Source: Candidatus Solibacter sp. (GTDB lineage Bacteria > Acidobacteriota > Terriglobia > Bryobacterales > Bryobacteraceae). From it: a stretch of 64,000 bases of DNA. Below, in pieces: positions 34,070-43,771 of the stretch. Numbering within the stretch: position 1 is the first letter of the stretch; every line of letters starts with the position of its first letter. Below the pieces are notes generated by a model that saw only the letters and a program-made list of their open reading frames with translations, had not been told where the DNA came from and did no database searches. The DNA lies in NCBI GenBank assembly GCA_013822245.1, contig PNKE01000060.1:1-64000 (forward strand), given 5' to 3'. Both the position numbers and the translations under genes were made by a program.

Positions 34070-35425
34070 TTATTCCCGCGGGGCGATCCCCAGGGCGCGC
34101 ATCTTCTTGTATAGGTTGGAGCGCTCCAGGCCCAGCAGTTCGGCCGCGCGGGTGACGTTGCCCTGGACTTCATCAAGCTTCCGCAGAATGTAGTCGCGTT
34201 CGGCCGACTGGCGCACCTCGTGCAGGCTGAAGACGCGTTCCGCCGGTCGGTCGGCCGGCTTGCGCTCGACCGGCAGCGGGATATGCCTTGCATCGATGCG
34301 GATCTGCGGGTGCATGATCACGATGCGCTCCATCAGGTTTTTCAACTCCCGCACATTGCCCGGCCAGGCGTGGCGGCTCAGCACGTCCAGAGCCTCCGGG
34401 GTGAGTTCCTTCGGCTTCCGGCCATAGGCGGTAGTGAACTCGGCCAGGAAATGCCCGGCCAGCGCCGGGATGTCCTCGGCCCGCTCCCGCAGCGGCGGCA
34501 CGAAGAAGGGAATCACGTTCAGCCGGTAGAACAGATCCTCGCGGAAGTTGCCGCGTTCGATCTCGTCGTCGAGGTGCTTATTGGTGGAGGCGATGACGCG
34601 CACATCGGCTTGCACCGGTTCGCTGGACCCGACGGGGGAAAACCGGTGTTCGTCGAGCGCCCTGAGGACCTTGGCCTGCGTCTTCAGGCTCATGTCGCCG
34701 ACCTCGTCCAGGAACAGCGTTCCGCCGTCGGCCTGTTCAAACCTGCCCGTCTTGTCGCCGCCGTCATGCGCCGCCCGCCGCAACCCGAACAGCTCGCTCT
34801 CGATCATCTCCTCCGGAATGGCCGCGCAGTTCACCTCCACGAACGGCCCTTCGGAGCGTGGCGAGGCGCCATGAATCGCCCTGGCGACAATCTCCTTGCC
34901 CGTGCCGCTTTCGCCGTAGATCAGCACCCGCCCGTTGGTGGGCGCCATCAACGAAATCTGCTGCCGCAAGGCCTTGATGGGAATCGACTTGCCGATAATC
35001 TCGATCGCCCGCAGTCCGGCCGATTTCAGTTCAAGCAGTTCGGTCCTCATCCGCCGGTGGTTCAGCGCGTTGTTCACCGAAACGATCACCTTCTGAATCG
35101 TCAGCGGCTTTTCCAGGAAATCGAAGGCGCCGATTTTCGTCGCCCGCACGGCCGACTCGATGCTGGCATGGCCCGAGATCATGATGACTGCCGGCCGGAC
35201 CTCCGACGGCGAACGCTCGATACGTTCCAGCACCTCAAGCCCGTCGATGCCGGGCAGCCAGACGTCCAGCAGGACCGCATCCACCTCTTCAACCGCCAGC
35301 AGATCGAGGCACTCCTCGCCCGTGGCCGCGGTCAGCGGCACGAATCCCTCGTCTTCGAGAACGCCCGAAAGCGAGTCTCGAATGCCTGGTTCATCGTCGA
35401 CGATGAGGATTCTGCTTTTTTTCAC
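34070..35425 (-). CDS. NtrX-like response regulator with AAA+ and Fis domains, GAFTGA loop absent
   Basis: A 451-residue NtrC-family regulator. The receiver domain carries the phosphoacceptor D54 (AVLLDVWLPGIDGL). The AAA+ domain has Walker A (IYGESGTGKEIVARAIH), Walker B (GGTLFLDEVGDM) and an arginine-finger region, and the C-terminus has a Fis-type helix-turn-helix (NVTRAAELLGLERSNLYKKM). Where sigma-54 activators have the GAFTGA loop, this protein reads ELFGLRRAAHDGGDKTGRF, so it probably does not contact sigma-54. NtrX proteins of alphaproteobacteria show the same loss. The GTG start has GGAG upstream and overlaps the kinase stop (GTGA). Confidence 0.9.
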   Translation of the reverse strand: MKKSRILIVDDEPGIRDSLSGVLEDEGFVPLTAATGEECLDLLAVEEVDAVLLDVWLPGIDGLEVLERIERSPSEVRPAVIMISGHASIESAVRATKIGAFDFLEKPLTIQKVIVSVNNALNHRRMRTELLELKSAGLRAIEIIGKSIPIKALRQQISLMAPTNGRVLIYGESGTGKEIVARAIHGASPRSEGPFVEVNCAAIPEEMIESELFGLRRAAHDGGDKTGRFEQADGGTLFLDEVGDMSLKTQAKVLRALDEHRFSPVGSSEPVQADVRVIASTNKHLDDEIERGNFREDLFYRLNVIPFFVPPLRERAEDIPALAGHFLAEFTTAYGRKPKELTPEALDVLSRHAWPGNVRELKNLMERIVIMHPQIRIDARHIPLPVERKPADRPAERVFSLHEVRQSAERDYILRKLDEVQGNVTRAAELLGLERSNLYKKMRALGIAPRE

Positions 35426-37512
35426 TCTTGTAACTCCCCGGCGGCGCCCGGTCCGCCATTCCGCGGCGCGGGCAGTTCGATGATGAACCGCGCCCCCGCC
35501 GGTCGATTGTCCTCCACGCGGATATGGGCGTTGTGTTCCGCCAGTATCTGGCTGACGATCGCCAGCCCCAGCCCGGTGCCGCGCTGCTTGGTTGAAAACG
35601 AAGGCAGGAACAGCTTTTCCTTGTCGCCGGTCGAGATGCCGCACCCGGTGTCGGCCACCGTCAGTTCGACGGTCTCCGGACCCGCCGGGGCGGTGGCGAT
35701 CACAAGCTGTTTCAACGGCGATTCCGACATCGCCTCGGCCGCGTTATCGACCAGATTGACGATCACGCGCTTGAACTGATTGCGGTCCAGCGCCACCGGC
35801 GGCAGTCCCGGCGCGTAGCTGCGATGCACGGTGATGCCCGCCAGCCTGCCCTCGAAGACGGCCAGCCCCTCCTCCACCGCTTCGTTGATGCTGGTGGCCG
35901 CCGGTTGCACCGATGGGAAGCGGGCGAACCGCCCGAATTCGTCCACCAGGCCCTTCACCGACGCCACCTCGCGCCCGATGATGGCGCAGCAGTCCTGAAT
36001 GATCCGCTTCACCTCGGCCGGAGCGTGCTCGCAGCGGCTGATCTGGCGCTCGATTCTCTCCGCCGACAGCCCGATGGGCGTCAACGGGTTCTTCAACTCA
36101 TGAGCGATCCGCCGCGCCACTTCGCGCCAGGCGGCCGCCTTCTGGGCTTTCAGCAGTTCGCTGGTGTCTTCAATCACCATCACGAACCCGCTGGTCACCC
36201 GCGCCTCCAGCGCCGTCACCGTCACTGAAAGCTGCCGCGCGCCGTCGGCGGTGGCCAATTCCAGTTGGCGGCTGGCGGTGCCGGTCCGGCGGGCGCGCCT
36301 CAGCAGCCGGGAGAACTCGCCTTCGTTCTCGGCCGGGATCAGATCGGCCAGCCGCGCGGCCGCCTGCACCCGCGGGGCGCCGAAGATCTGCGAAAGCGCC
36401 TGGTTCACCAGTTGGATGGCCCCGTCGTGGCCCAGGAAAATCACCCCTGTCGGGATCGATTCAAGCACTGTCTCGATGAACCGCCGGCGGTTGTCCAGCT
36501 CCTCGCGGCTGGCTTGCACGTTTTGCGTCATCTCGTTGAATGCCCGCACCAGCGTGGCGAATTCGTCGGTCGCCGGCGTCGTCACCCTGTAAGACAGGTC
36601 GCCGCCCCGCACGGCACGCGCCGCCTCCACCAGCGCCGTCACTGGCGAGGTGATCTGGCGCGCCAGAAACAGCGCCACCCAGGTGGCGATGAACAGCACG
36701 AACAGCGTGATCAGCAGCAGCAGCCGCAGATAGAACGAGCGCGTCTCCTTGCGGCCGGCGGCGAGTTTGTCGTAGTCCCGGATCTGGTGGCTGATCTCCT
36801 CCGCGCTTCGCGAAAGGTCCAGCGGCATGCGGGTCCGGACGACGACCATTCCCAGCTTGCCCGGGATCTCCGCCCGTTCATCCAACTCCCGGCCCTGGCG
36901 CGGCGGCGCCGCCTGTTCCTCGGCCGCGCAAATGAAAATCTGGCCTCCGTCAGGGCGCTGCACGTGCGCTTCGGTCACCGGCGCCGAATCGCAGACCGAC
37001 CGGAAAAACTCGCTGGGCGTCGGCCCGGCCGTGGCCAGAAAAGCGCGCAACTCGGCGCTCGAAGCCACCCAGCGTGCCAGCGCGCGGCCCTTCTGCCGCG
37101 TCTCGGACTCAAGCGACCGGCCGATTTCATCCAGGTTGAAGCGCACGTTCTCCGCCGGCCTCGAGAACCACTTGTCCAGATTCCGGTTCAACACCTCCAC
37201 CGACCACAACACCAGGAACACCGTCGGCAGAAACGTCAGCGTCACCGCGCCCACCAGAATCTTGGTCCTGATCCTCGACCCCTCCTGCCCGGCCCGCCGC
37301 GCCGCATACAGCTTCGCCGCGTCGCGGAACAGCATGAACGCCAGCAGTACCGTCATCAGGAAGATCAGCGTCGAGAGGCCCCAGTAAACGTAGGTCTGCT
37401 CCGTCGTGCTCGGCCCGTAGTCGCCGACGGTGAACGAGCCTTGCCAGATCACCAGTGCGGTGAGGATCAGCAGCGCGGCTATGCCGAAACCGAAGCGGTA
37501 GCGGAGTTTCAT
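35422..37512 (-). CDS. NtrY-like sensor histidine kinase
   Basis: A 696-residue membrane kinase. Three N-terminal hydrophobic segments (FGFGIAALLILTALVIW, LIFLMTVLLAFMLF, LVGAVTLTFLPTVFLVLW) precede a periplasmic loop, a fourth segment, a HAMP domain (SPVTALVEAARAVRGGDLSY), a PAS domain, a HisKA box with the phosphohistidine (RRIAHELKNPLTPIGLSAE) and an intact ATPase (NLVDNAAEAM, VADTGCGIS, GTGLGLAIV). This layout matches NtrY. It is translationally coupled to the NtrX-like regulator. The ligand is unknown. The ATG at 37512 is preferred over an upstream TTG. Confidence 0.92.
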   Translation of the reverse strand: MKLRYRFGFGIAALLILTALVIWQGSFTVGDYGPSTTEQTYVYWGLSTLIFLMTVLLAFMLFRDAAKLYAARRAGQEGSRIRTKILVGAVTLTFLPTVFLVLWSVEVLNRNLDKWFSRPAENVRFNLDEIGRSLESETRQKGRALARWVASSAELRAFLATAGPTPSEFFRSVCDSAPVTEAHVQRPDGGQIFICAAEEQAAPPRQGRELDERAEIPGKLGMVVVRTRMPLDLSRSAEEISHQIRDYDKLAAGRKETRSFYLRLLLLITLFVLFIATWVALFLARQITSPVTALVEAARAVRGGDLSYRVTTPATDEFATLVRAFNEMTQNVQASREELDNRRRFIETVLESIPTGVIFLGHDGAIQLVNQALSQIFGAPRVQAAARLADLIPAENEGEFSRLLRRARRTGTASRQLELATADGARQLSVTVTALEARVTSGFVMVIEDTSELLKAQKAAAWREVARRIAHELKNPLTPIGLSAERIERQISRCEHAPAEVKRIIQDCCAIIGREVASVKGLVDEFGRFARFPSVQPAATSINEAVEEGLAVFEGRLAGITVHRSYAPGLPPVALDRNQFKRVIVNLVDNAAEAMSESPLKQLVIATAPAGPETVELTVADTGCGISTGDKEKLFLPSFSTKQRGTGLGLAIVSQILAEHNAHIRVEDNRPAGARFIIELPAPRNGGPGAAGELQE

Positions 37513-37681
37513 GCGATCACGGCGTCTTTGTGGGCGATACCTCAATTGTAGGGCGGTTGCGCCCGCTCCGGCGGCCGCGTTCGTTCATTGATGCGATGGC
37601 GGTCCAAAGCGCAGGCAGACCCGGCCGCCGGATTCCCTGGCCGGAGACGTCCTCCATCCGCACCCGGCGTTTCCGGCGTGC

Positions 37682-38719
37682 TCAGTTCAGGAAATAGGTA
37701 AGGTAGAGCGAGTCGCGCTGTTTCGGGACGAAGCCGGCGTCGCGGATGATGCGCCGCAGTTCTTCCTCTGTGGCCTTGTTGCGCGCCCCGGCGGCCGAAA
37801 CCACGTTCTCCTCGATCATGATCGAGCCGACATCGTTGCCGCCGAACCGCAGCCCCACTTGACAGGTTTTCAGCCCCTGCGTTACCCACGACGACTGGAT
37901 ATTGACGATGTTTTCGAGGTACAGCCGCGAGATCGCCAGCGTCTTCAGGTATTCGACGCCGCTGGCCTCTTCCTTGACGTAGCGGCCGAGCGAGGTGTTT
38001 TCACGCTGGAACGACCACGGGATGAACGCCGTAAACCCGCCCGTCTCTTCCTGGATCCGCCGGACCACTTCCAGATGATGCACACGCTGCTCGATCGTCT
38101 CGCCGCAGCCGAACATCATCGTCGCCGTCGTCCTCATGCCCAGCTTATGCGCCGTCACGTGGACGTCGATCCACTCCTGCGAATCGCACTTCAACCGGCT
38201 GATGCGTTGCCGCACGTCGTCATGCAGGATCTCCGCGCCGCCGCCGGGAATCGAATCCAACCCCGCGTCCCTCAGCCGGGCGATGGTTGTATCCAGAGGC
38301 AGTCCGCTCACCGACGCGATGTTCTGGATCTCCGGAGCCGAGAAGCAGTGCAGCCAGATCCGCCGGCCGAAGCGCCCGCGGATGGCGCGCAGCATGTCTT
38401 CGTACCATTCGATCTTGAGGTCCGGGTGCAGGCCGCCCTGCATCAGCACGCCAGTGCCGCCGAGGTCGAGCGTCTCCTGGATCTTGCCCAGGATGACGTC
38501 ATGGCCGTGGACGTAGCCTTCGTTGTGGCCCATCGGACGGTAAAAGGCGCAGAATGAGCAGTACTCGGTGCAAAAGTTCGTGTAGTTGATGTTGCGGTCG
38601 ATGATGTAGGAGACGACGTTGTGCGGGTGGTGCCCGCGGCGCACGGCGTCGGCGGCCATGCCGAGGCCGATCAGGTCGCCGTCGCGAAAGAGGTCTACTG
38701 CTTCGCGGGTGGTCATCAT
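37682..38719 (-). CDS. mqnC: Cyclic dehypoxanthinyl futalosine synthase
   Basis: A 345-residue radical SAM enzyme of the futalosine route to menaquinone. The cluster motif C-T-E-Y-C-S-F-C (NFCTEYCSFCAFYRP) and the blocks GGTGVLMQGGLHPDLKIEWY, SIPGGGAEIL and MMFGCGETIEQRVHHL are those of MqnC. It cyclises dehypoxanthine futalosine in the cytoplasm. Start ATGATG overlaps the mqnA stop, so the two are coupled. mqnB, mqnD and mqnE are not in the window. Confidence 0.93.
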   Translation of the reverse strand: MMTTREAVDLFRDGDLIGLGMAADAVRRGHHPHNVVSYIIDRNINYTNFCTEYCSFCAFYRPMGHNEGYVHGHDVILGKIQETLDLGGTGVLMQGGLHPDLKIEWYEDMLRAIRGRFGRRIWLHCFSAPEIQNIASVSGLPLDTTIARLRDAGLDSIPGGGAEILHDDVRQRISRLKCDSQEWIDVHVTAHKLGMRTTATMMFGCGETIEQRVHHLEVVRRIQEETGGFTAFIPWSFQRENTSLGRYVKEEASGVEYLKTLAISRLYLENIVNIQSSWVTQGLKTCQVGLRFGGNDVGSIMIEENVVSAAGARNKATEEELRRIIRDAGFVPKQRDSLYLTYFLN

Positions 38720-39522
38720 TTGATTACAGATGTCTCCGTCAGCACGGGGTTGCCCAATTCGCGGGCGTAGTCGAGGTAGGTTTGCAGACCCTCGTAGTGC
38801 TCGGGCGTGAGGATAAACTCGACGTTGTGGCGGAAGTAGTCGGCCACCAGTCGGTGGGTGAAGCCGCGCTGGCCGGACTCCTCGGCGATGATGCGGTCCA
38901 GGTCGTTGAGTCCGAATTGACACGATGCGTGTAGCAGATCGACCAAGCCGGGCGTGATCGTGCCGGGCCGGGCGGCCCACAGCGCGAAGATCATCGGCAG
39001 GCCGGTGAGCGAGAACCATTCCTGGCCCAGATCCAGGCAATCGTGCTTAACTTGTTCAGGATCAACAGATAGGGCGGCGTCGCCGATCAGCAGGGCGGCG
39101 TCGGCGGAGCGCAGCATTTCGTTCAGGTTGGGCGAGGCGGCAAAGACGCGCGGTTCGGCCCCGAACTTGCGGGAGAGAACGATACGGGCAAGTTGCACCG
39201 ACGTGCGCGAGCCTGTGTCCGCGGCCAGGGTCCGGATCTGGCCGAAGGGAACTTTTGAAAAGAGGAGGATGCTACGGACCGGTCCTCTTGATGCGATGCC
39301 AATGCCCTGGACCGTCTCCATCCCGAGCCGGGCCGCTTCGATGACCGGGAGGATGCCGATGTCGGCAACGCCCTCCTGGACGCGTTCGGCGCAGATGGAG
39401 GGCAGGGCGAAGGTCAGGTCGAGCAGGCCTTTTTGGGGGCCGTTGAGTGCGCCCCAGACCAGCGGCGCCGTGTTCAGGTAGCTGACGGCGCAGACTCGAG
39501 GACGGCGATGAGCATTTGGCAT
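38716..39522 (-). CDS. mqnA: Chorismate dehydratase (futalosine pathway)
   Basis: A 268-residue MqnA of the periplasmic-binding-protein-like fold, converting chorismate to 3-enolpyruvyl-benzoate. Family blocks: VCAVSYLNTAPLVWG, EGVADIGILPVIEA, ILLFSKVPFGQIRTLAAD and ALLIGDAAL. It is the first gene of the mqnA-mqnC pair, divergent from the NHL-repeat gene, with about 108 bases shared for promoters. The ATG at 39522 is preferred to a TTG three codons upstream. Confidence 0.92.
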   Translation of the reverse strand: MPNAHRRPRVCAVSYLNTAPLVWGALNGPQKGLLDLTFALPSICAERVQEGVADIGILPVIEAARLGMETVQGIGIASRGPVRSILLFSKVPFGQIRTLAADTGSRTSVQLARIVLSRKFGAEPRVFAASPNLNEMLRSADAALLIGDAALSVDPEQVKHDCLDLGQEWFSLTGLPMIFALWAARPGTITPGLVDLLHASCQFGLNDLDRIIAEESGQRGFTHRLVADYFRHNVEFILTPEHYEGLQTYLDYARELGNPVLTETSVIK

Positions 39523-39630
39523 GGCGGGCAAACACCAAGTTTAGCACTGCCGCCGGACGGCTCCGGTGGGACTTTCCGGGCTGGAATGGGAGCCCGGAGC
39601 ATGATAAGGTTGTCTTTAGGAGGAGGGGTG

Positions 39631-42600
39631 ATGGATTTGTATAACTGTAAGGGGAATAAGTACTTAACATCTCTTTTGTGCTGTGCCGCGGTTTTCGCCG
39701 GCGTCTCGGCCGCACAGGTGTCGCCGAACCCGATCCCGGCGCGCGTGCTCGGCCAGTTGAACCGTCCGGCGACCGACGCCGAGACCGTCAACCCCAGCGG
39801 CGTGACGCCGAACCTGCTCGAAGGCCGTGAACTGTTCGGCCCGGTGGCGGTGGTTCTGGACACTTCGATGAACCCGCCGGCGGTCTACGTCAGCGACACC
39901 AAGAACAATCGTGTCCTCGGATGGCGCAATGCGCAAGAGTTCCAGCACGGCGCCCAGGCCGATATCGTGATCGGCCAGAAGGACTTCTTTTCGAGCGCTG
40001 CCCTCACGCCCTCGTCCACATATTACAGCGCCTTGATCCTGCCCGCGGCTATGACCATCGGCCCCGGCGGCAATCTTTTCGTCTACGACGCCGGCAACAA
40101 CCGCATCCTGCGCTTCCCGCGGCCGTTCGACGAGCAAAACGCCGCCCAGAAAGCGGACCTGATCATCGGCCAGGTGACGAGAATCTCTCGCAACCCCAAC
40201 CAAAGCTCCAATCCCGGCGTCCCGCCCACGGCCACGACCCTGAAGAGCAGCCAGATCCAGGCCTCCGGGCAAACCACGTTTCTTTCGTCGCTGGCGTTCG
40301 ATCCCGAGGGCAATCTCTGGGCGACCGACGCCGGCAACCACCGCGTGCTGCGCTTCGCCGCCAACGATGTAAACGGCGCGGGCAACATCCTCGACAACGG
40401 CGAGATCGAGCCGCAGATCGCCGCCAACCGGGTTCTTGGCCAGCTTGGCATGGGACTGAATGTGGTCAATCAGGCGCGGATCAACTCTAACGATGTTTTA
40501 GACAGGGTTCGACTCAGAGGTCCGGCCGCTCTGGCCTTCGACACGGCAGGCAACCTCTATCTTGCCGACGACCTGGCGCGAGTGCTGTTCTACCGCGCTC
40601 CGCATGATTCCGACGGCAAGCCGGCATCGAGGATTCTTGGAATACGCTATACCGCGCTGCCGCCGGTAAATGACGTCACGTTCGGCTTTCGAGAGACCGC
40701 ACTGCGATCGGGCATCTTCGGCGAGGGCGCGCGCGGCGTGTTCTGCATCGGCGACGTGCCGTTTGTGGTGGACACCCTGAACAGCCGCATCCTGCGGTTC
40801 GGCACGCCGGACACGTGGCCCGCCGAGACCACCGAGTTCTCGCCCAGGGCCAAAGGAGTGATCGGCCAGGAGGATTTCAACCGGGGTCGGCCGAATCGCT
40901 ATGACCATTGGGAGCCCTCGCCGGCGAGTTTTCGCAATCCGTCGTCTGCGGTATTTGCGAACAACGAGATCTGGGTGGCCGATACCGACAACAACCGCGT
41001 CATCGCCTTCCCCAACTTCCTTGAGCAGGGCGACACGGTACCGGCTAAGAAGCTGCTGGGCCAGTTGGCTTTCGAATTCCGCGCGCCCAATCTTATCGAG
41101 GGCAAAGAGTTCAGTGCGTACAGTACCTCTGGATCACTGCCGCTGGGGCCGTCGGCAGTCGTGGATCGCGGTTCCGATCCGCCGCGGCTCTATGTGGCCG
41201 ACACCGGCAACAACCGCATCCTCGGCTGGGCGGACGCGCGCAAGGTGCAGGCAGGCGACTTCGCCGATATCCAGATCGGCCAGGTGGATTTCACCCGCGC
41301 CTTGGTGAACTCCCCGACCAGTAACCCCGACATCCCCACCAAAACGGGCCTGTATCTGCCGTCGGTGGTGGCTGTCGACGCCGAGGGCAATCTGTGGGTG
41401 GCCGATACCGGTAACAGCCGCGTCCTCCGTTTCCCGAAACCGTTTGAAAACATGGGGGGTGAACGGTTGCCCGACCTGGTGATCGGAGCCGAAAGCTACA
41501 CCGCTCCGCCCACCTACACGCCCAGCGCTTCCACGCTCGGTAACCCCACCGGCATCGCGTTCTCGCTCAGCGGGCAGCTTTACGTCAGCGATGGCCTGTT
41601 CAACCGCGTGCTACGTTTCGACCCGCCATTCAGCAGCGGCATGGCGGCAACGGTTGTCTTCGGCCAGCCCGATTTTCAAACGATATCTGGTGGGTCAAGT
41701 CCTGACAAGCTGAATGCGCCCATTGGCCTCGCAGTGGATGCTGATGACCGCTTGTACGTTGCAGATCTGAACAACAGGAGGATCGCCGCATTCGACAGGG
41801 CGAACCTGGAGACAGTCAGCGGCATTAACGCGGGCACACCCATCAGGCATGGCTCCGGACGGATGGTTCCGATGACGGTGGCCATCGACCCGAAGACAGG
41901 AGAAATATGGGTGGCTGACCACTATACGAATCCTACTAAACCAAATGATGATTTCGGATATATCCGTAAGTTCCCTGCGTATCAACTATGGGTGGCTTCA
42001 GGCTTGGGCACCTCAATCTATGATTTCAGACTGAAGAGGCCAGTCAATGTCGGCTTCGATGCGAGCGGAAATCTATTGGTGACCGAATCTATCAATAGGC
42101 TCACTGTTCACTACCCTCAGTTGTACACCTCCAACTGGGAGAGTGGTTTCTTCCGGCTAGCGCCAGGCCTTATCGCCAAAGTGCGAGTGCCAGGGGTCAA
42201 ACTTGTCCCGGAGGCGCTCGAAGCGCCCGGGGGACCACTGCCTCAGGTGCTTGGCGGACTTCAGATCTTGGTCGAAGGGATTCCCGCCCGCATATATTCC
42301 CTCTCGGAGGATGCCGGAATGGGAGTTGCGAAGATCCAGATTCCTTCTTCGGCTCCGATCAGGGGGACTGGGGAGATAGTGGTCAGTCGGCCTGAGACGG
42401 GGGAGATCCTGGCGAACCAAGTACAACCCTTTGATAGGGCATCTCCGGCTTTCATGGTTCAAAATCCGCCAGGTGGCGGGCAAGTGATTGCCTTCAACTT
42501 TGACGGTTCCAAGAACTCCGCGACGAATCCTGCAAAGCTCGGAGAAGAGATCAAGTTTAAATTGATCGGATACGGAGAGTTGCAGAACCCTCCCGAAGAT

Positions 42601-42888
42601 GGGACCGCTGCGGAGTTGCCAGTACCCCTGGATGGGACTCTATACATCGGCGGTTCGCAGACTTGCGGGCCAATCATCCTATGCGAGGCCACAATCGTCA
42701 GTTCCACCTTGGATCCTTCCGAACCTGGAGTCTGGCTTGTCAAAGCGAAGCCGAACCCCGTTGTGACCGGCACCTCAGCCAATAATTACTCGGTGCCGAT
42801 AATCCTTTTCTACCGGGGTCTCACGAATACTGTTCCCCCAAATGCTTCCGTAGCGGCCTTTTCGACGACTGTTGCCATCAAGCCGTAG
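39631..42888 (+). CDS. Large secreted NHL-repeat beta-propeller protein
   Basis: A 1085-residue protein with a signal peptide (SLLCCAAVFAGVSAAQ). It has at least a dozen NHL-type units such as VYVSDTKNNRVLGW, LWATDAGNHRVLRFAAND and LYVADTGNNRILGWADARK. The first propeller (from VLGQLNRP) and the second (from LLGQLAFE) repeat the same order of blocks, indicating internal duplication. The C-terminal 250 residues form a different, Ig-like region resembling the Solibacter-type extracellular C-terminal domain. GC content falls visibly after about 41690, matching that part. AGGAGGAGG precedes the ATG. Such proteins probably bind surfaces or carbohydrates; no enzyme motif is present. Confidence 0.85.
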   Translation: MDLYNCKGNKYLTSLLCCAAVFAGVSAAQVSPNPIPARVLGQLNRPATDAETVNPSGVTPNLLEGRELFGPVAVVLDTSMNPPAVYVSDTKNNRVLGWRNAQEFQHGAQADIVIGQKDFFSSAALTPSSTYYSALILPAAMTIGPGGNLFVYDAGNNRILRFPRPFDEQNAAQKADLIIGQVTRISRNPNQSSNPGVPPTATTLKSSQIQASGQTTFLSSLAFDPEGNLWATDAGNHRVLRFAANDVNGAGNILDNGEIEPQIAANRVLGQLGMGLNVVNQARINSNDVLDRVRLRGPAALAFDTAGNLYLADDLARVLFYRAPHDSDGKPASRILGIRYTALPPVNDVTFGFRETALRSGIFGEGARGVFCIGDVPFVVDTLNSRILRFGTPDTWPAETTEFSPRAKGVIGQEDFNRGRPNRYDHWEPSPASFRNPSSAVFANNEIWVADTDNNRVIAFPNFLEQGDTVPAKKLLGQLAFEFRAPNLIEGKEFSAYSTSGSLPLGPSAVVDRGSDPPRLYVADTGNNRILGWADARKVQAGDFADIQIGQVDFTRALVNSPTSNPDIPTKTGLYLPSVVAVDAEGNLWVADTGNSRVLRFPKPFENMGGERLPDLVIGAESYTAPPTYTPSASTLGNPTGIAFSLSGQLYVSDGLFNRVLRFDPPFSSGMAATVVFGQPDFQTISGGSSPDKLNAPIGLAVDADDRLYVADLNNRRIAAFDRANLETVSGINAGTPIRHGSGRMVPMTVAIDPKTGEIWVADHYTNPTKPNDDFGYIRKFPAYQLWVASGLGTSIYDFRLKRPVNVGFDASGNLLVTESINRLTVHYPQLYTSNWESGFFRLAPGLIAKVRVPGVKLVPEALEAPGGPLPQVLGGLQILVEGIPARIYSLSEDAGMGVAKIQIPSSAPIRGTGEIVVSRPETGEILANQVQPFDRASPAFMVQNPPGGGQVIAFNFDGSKNSATNPAKLGEEIKFKLIGYGELQNPPEDGTAAELPVPLDGTLYIGGSQTCGPIILCEATIVSSTLDPSEPGVWLVKAKPNPVVTGTSANNYSVPIILFYRGLTNTVPPNASVAAFSTTVAIKP

Positions 42889-42907
42889 CGTAGCCGAGAG
42901 AGCAACC

Positions 42908-43702
42908 ATGGCGGCGGGCCGGAGCTTCGAGGTTTTGGCCTGCCGCCTTACTTTTGTCCCTTCCGGGCCGGTGCGGTTTCCCGCCACGGCGGCGAACACG
43001 TTCCGAGGCGCGTTGGGCTATGTCCTGAACGAGCCGGTCTTCAGGCCGCGCCAGACCGCCGGGCCGAGCGGGTTGGCCGATCCGCCTCGCCCGTTTGTCT
43101 TGCAGGCTGATCCGCTCGACGGGCGGACGCTGGACGGCGGCTTCGAACTGGGTCTGAACCTGTTTGACGCCTCGCTTGAGCCGCAGTTCAAATCGGCATT
43201 CGAGAAGGTGGCCGCGTCCGGCATCACGGCGCAGAGGGTGCCTCTGCGGCTGGAGGGCTGGACGGCGCGGCGTGCCGTGATAGCGCTGGATGACGCGCCG
43301 CGGGCGGCGAGCGTGCGGGTGCGGTTTGAGACGCCGGTCGAGTTGAAAGGATGGGACGGCGACGGGTTGCCGCCGTTCGGGATTCTGGCGCGGCGGCTGC
43401 GTGACCGGCTGAGCGCGCTGCGGGCGCTCTATGGGCCTGGGCCGCTGGAGATCGATTTCCAGGGGTTCGGCGAGAGGGCGGACGGGGTGAGCGCGCTGGG
43501 CGGGCGGATGGAGAAGGTGAGAGGCGAGCGGCGAAGCGCCCGGACGGGGATGGTCCACCCGTTGGGCGGAGTGACGGGATCGGCGGAATATGAAGGGGAA
43601 CTGGGCGAGTTTGTCCCCTATTTGAGGGCAGGGGCCTATGCGGGCGTGGGGCGGCGGACGGTCTGGGGCCGGGGGAGGCTGGGCGTGGAGCTGATCGGGT
43701 AG
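42908..43702 (+). CDS. cas6: Orphan Cas6-like CRISPR RNA-processing endoribonuclease
   Basis: A 264-residue RAMP protein of the Cas6 type (DUF2276-related C-terminus). The N-terminal ferredoxin-like half has ANTFRGALGYVLNEPVF and ELGLNLFDAS; the C-terminal half has the glycine-rich block HPLGGVTGSAEYEGELGEF and PYLRAGAYAGVGRRTVWG, very typical of Cas6 from type I and III systems. Cas6 cuts CRISPR precursor RNA at the repeat hairpin. No CRISPR array and no other cas gene is present in this window, so it either acts on a remote array or has a different RNA target. GAGAGAG precedes the ATG at 42908. It follows the NHL gene by 19 bases. Confidence 0.82.
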   Translation: MAAGRSFEVLACRLTFVPSGPVRFPATAANTFRGALGYVLNEPVFRPRQTAGPSGLADPPRPFVLQADPLDGRTLDGGFELGLNLFDASLEPQFKSAFEKVAASGITAQRVPLRLEGWTARRAVIALDDAPRAASVRVRFETPVELKGWDGDGLPPFGILARRLRDRLSALRALYGPGPLEIDFQGFGERADGVSALGGRMEKVRGERRSARTGMVHPLGGVTGSAEYEGELGEFVPYLRAGAYAGVGRRTVWGRGRLGVELIG

Positions 43703-43771
43703 ATCACACTAAATCCGAATGAGAGAAGTCCGGCGTGTTCGCCACTTATTCGATGGAGGCATGAGTACCGG

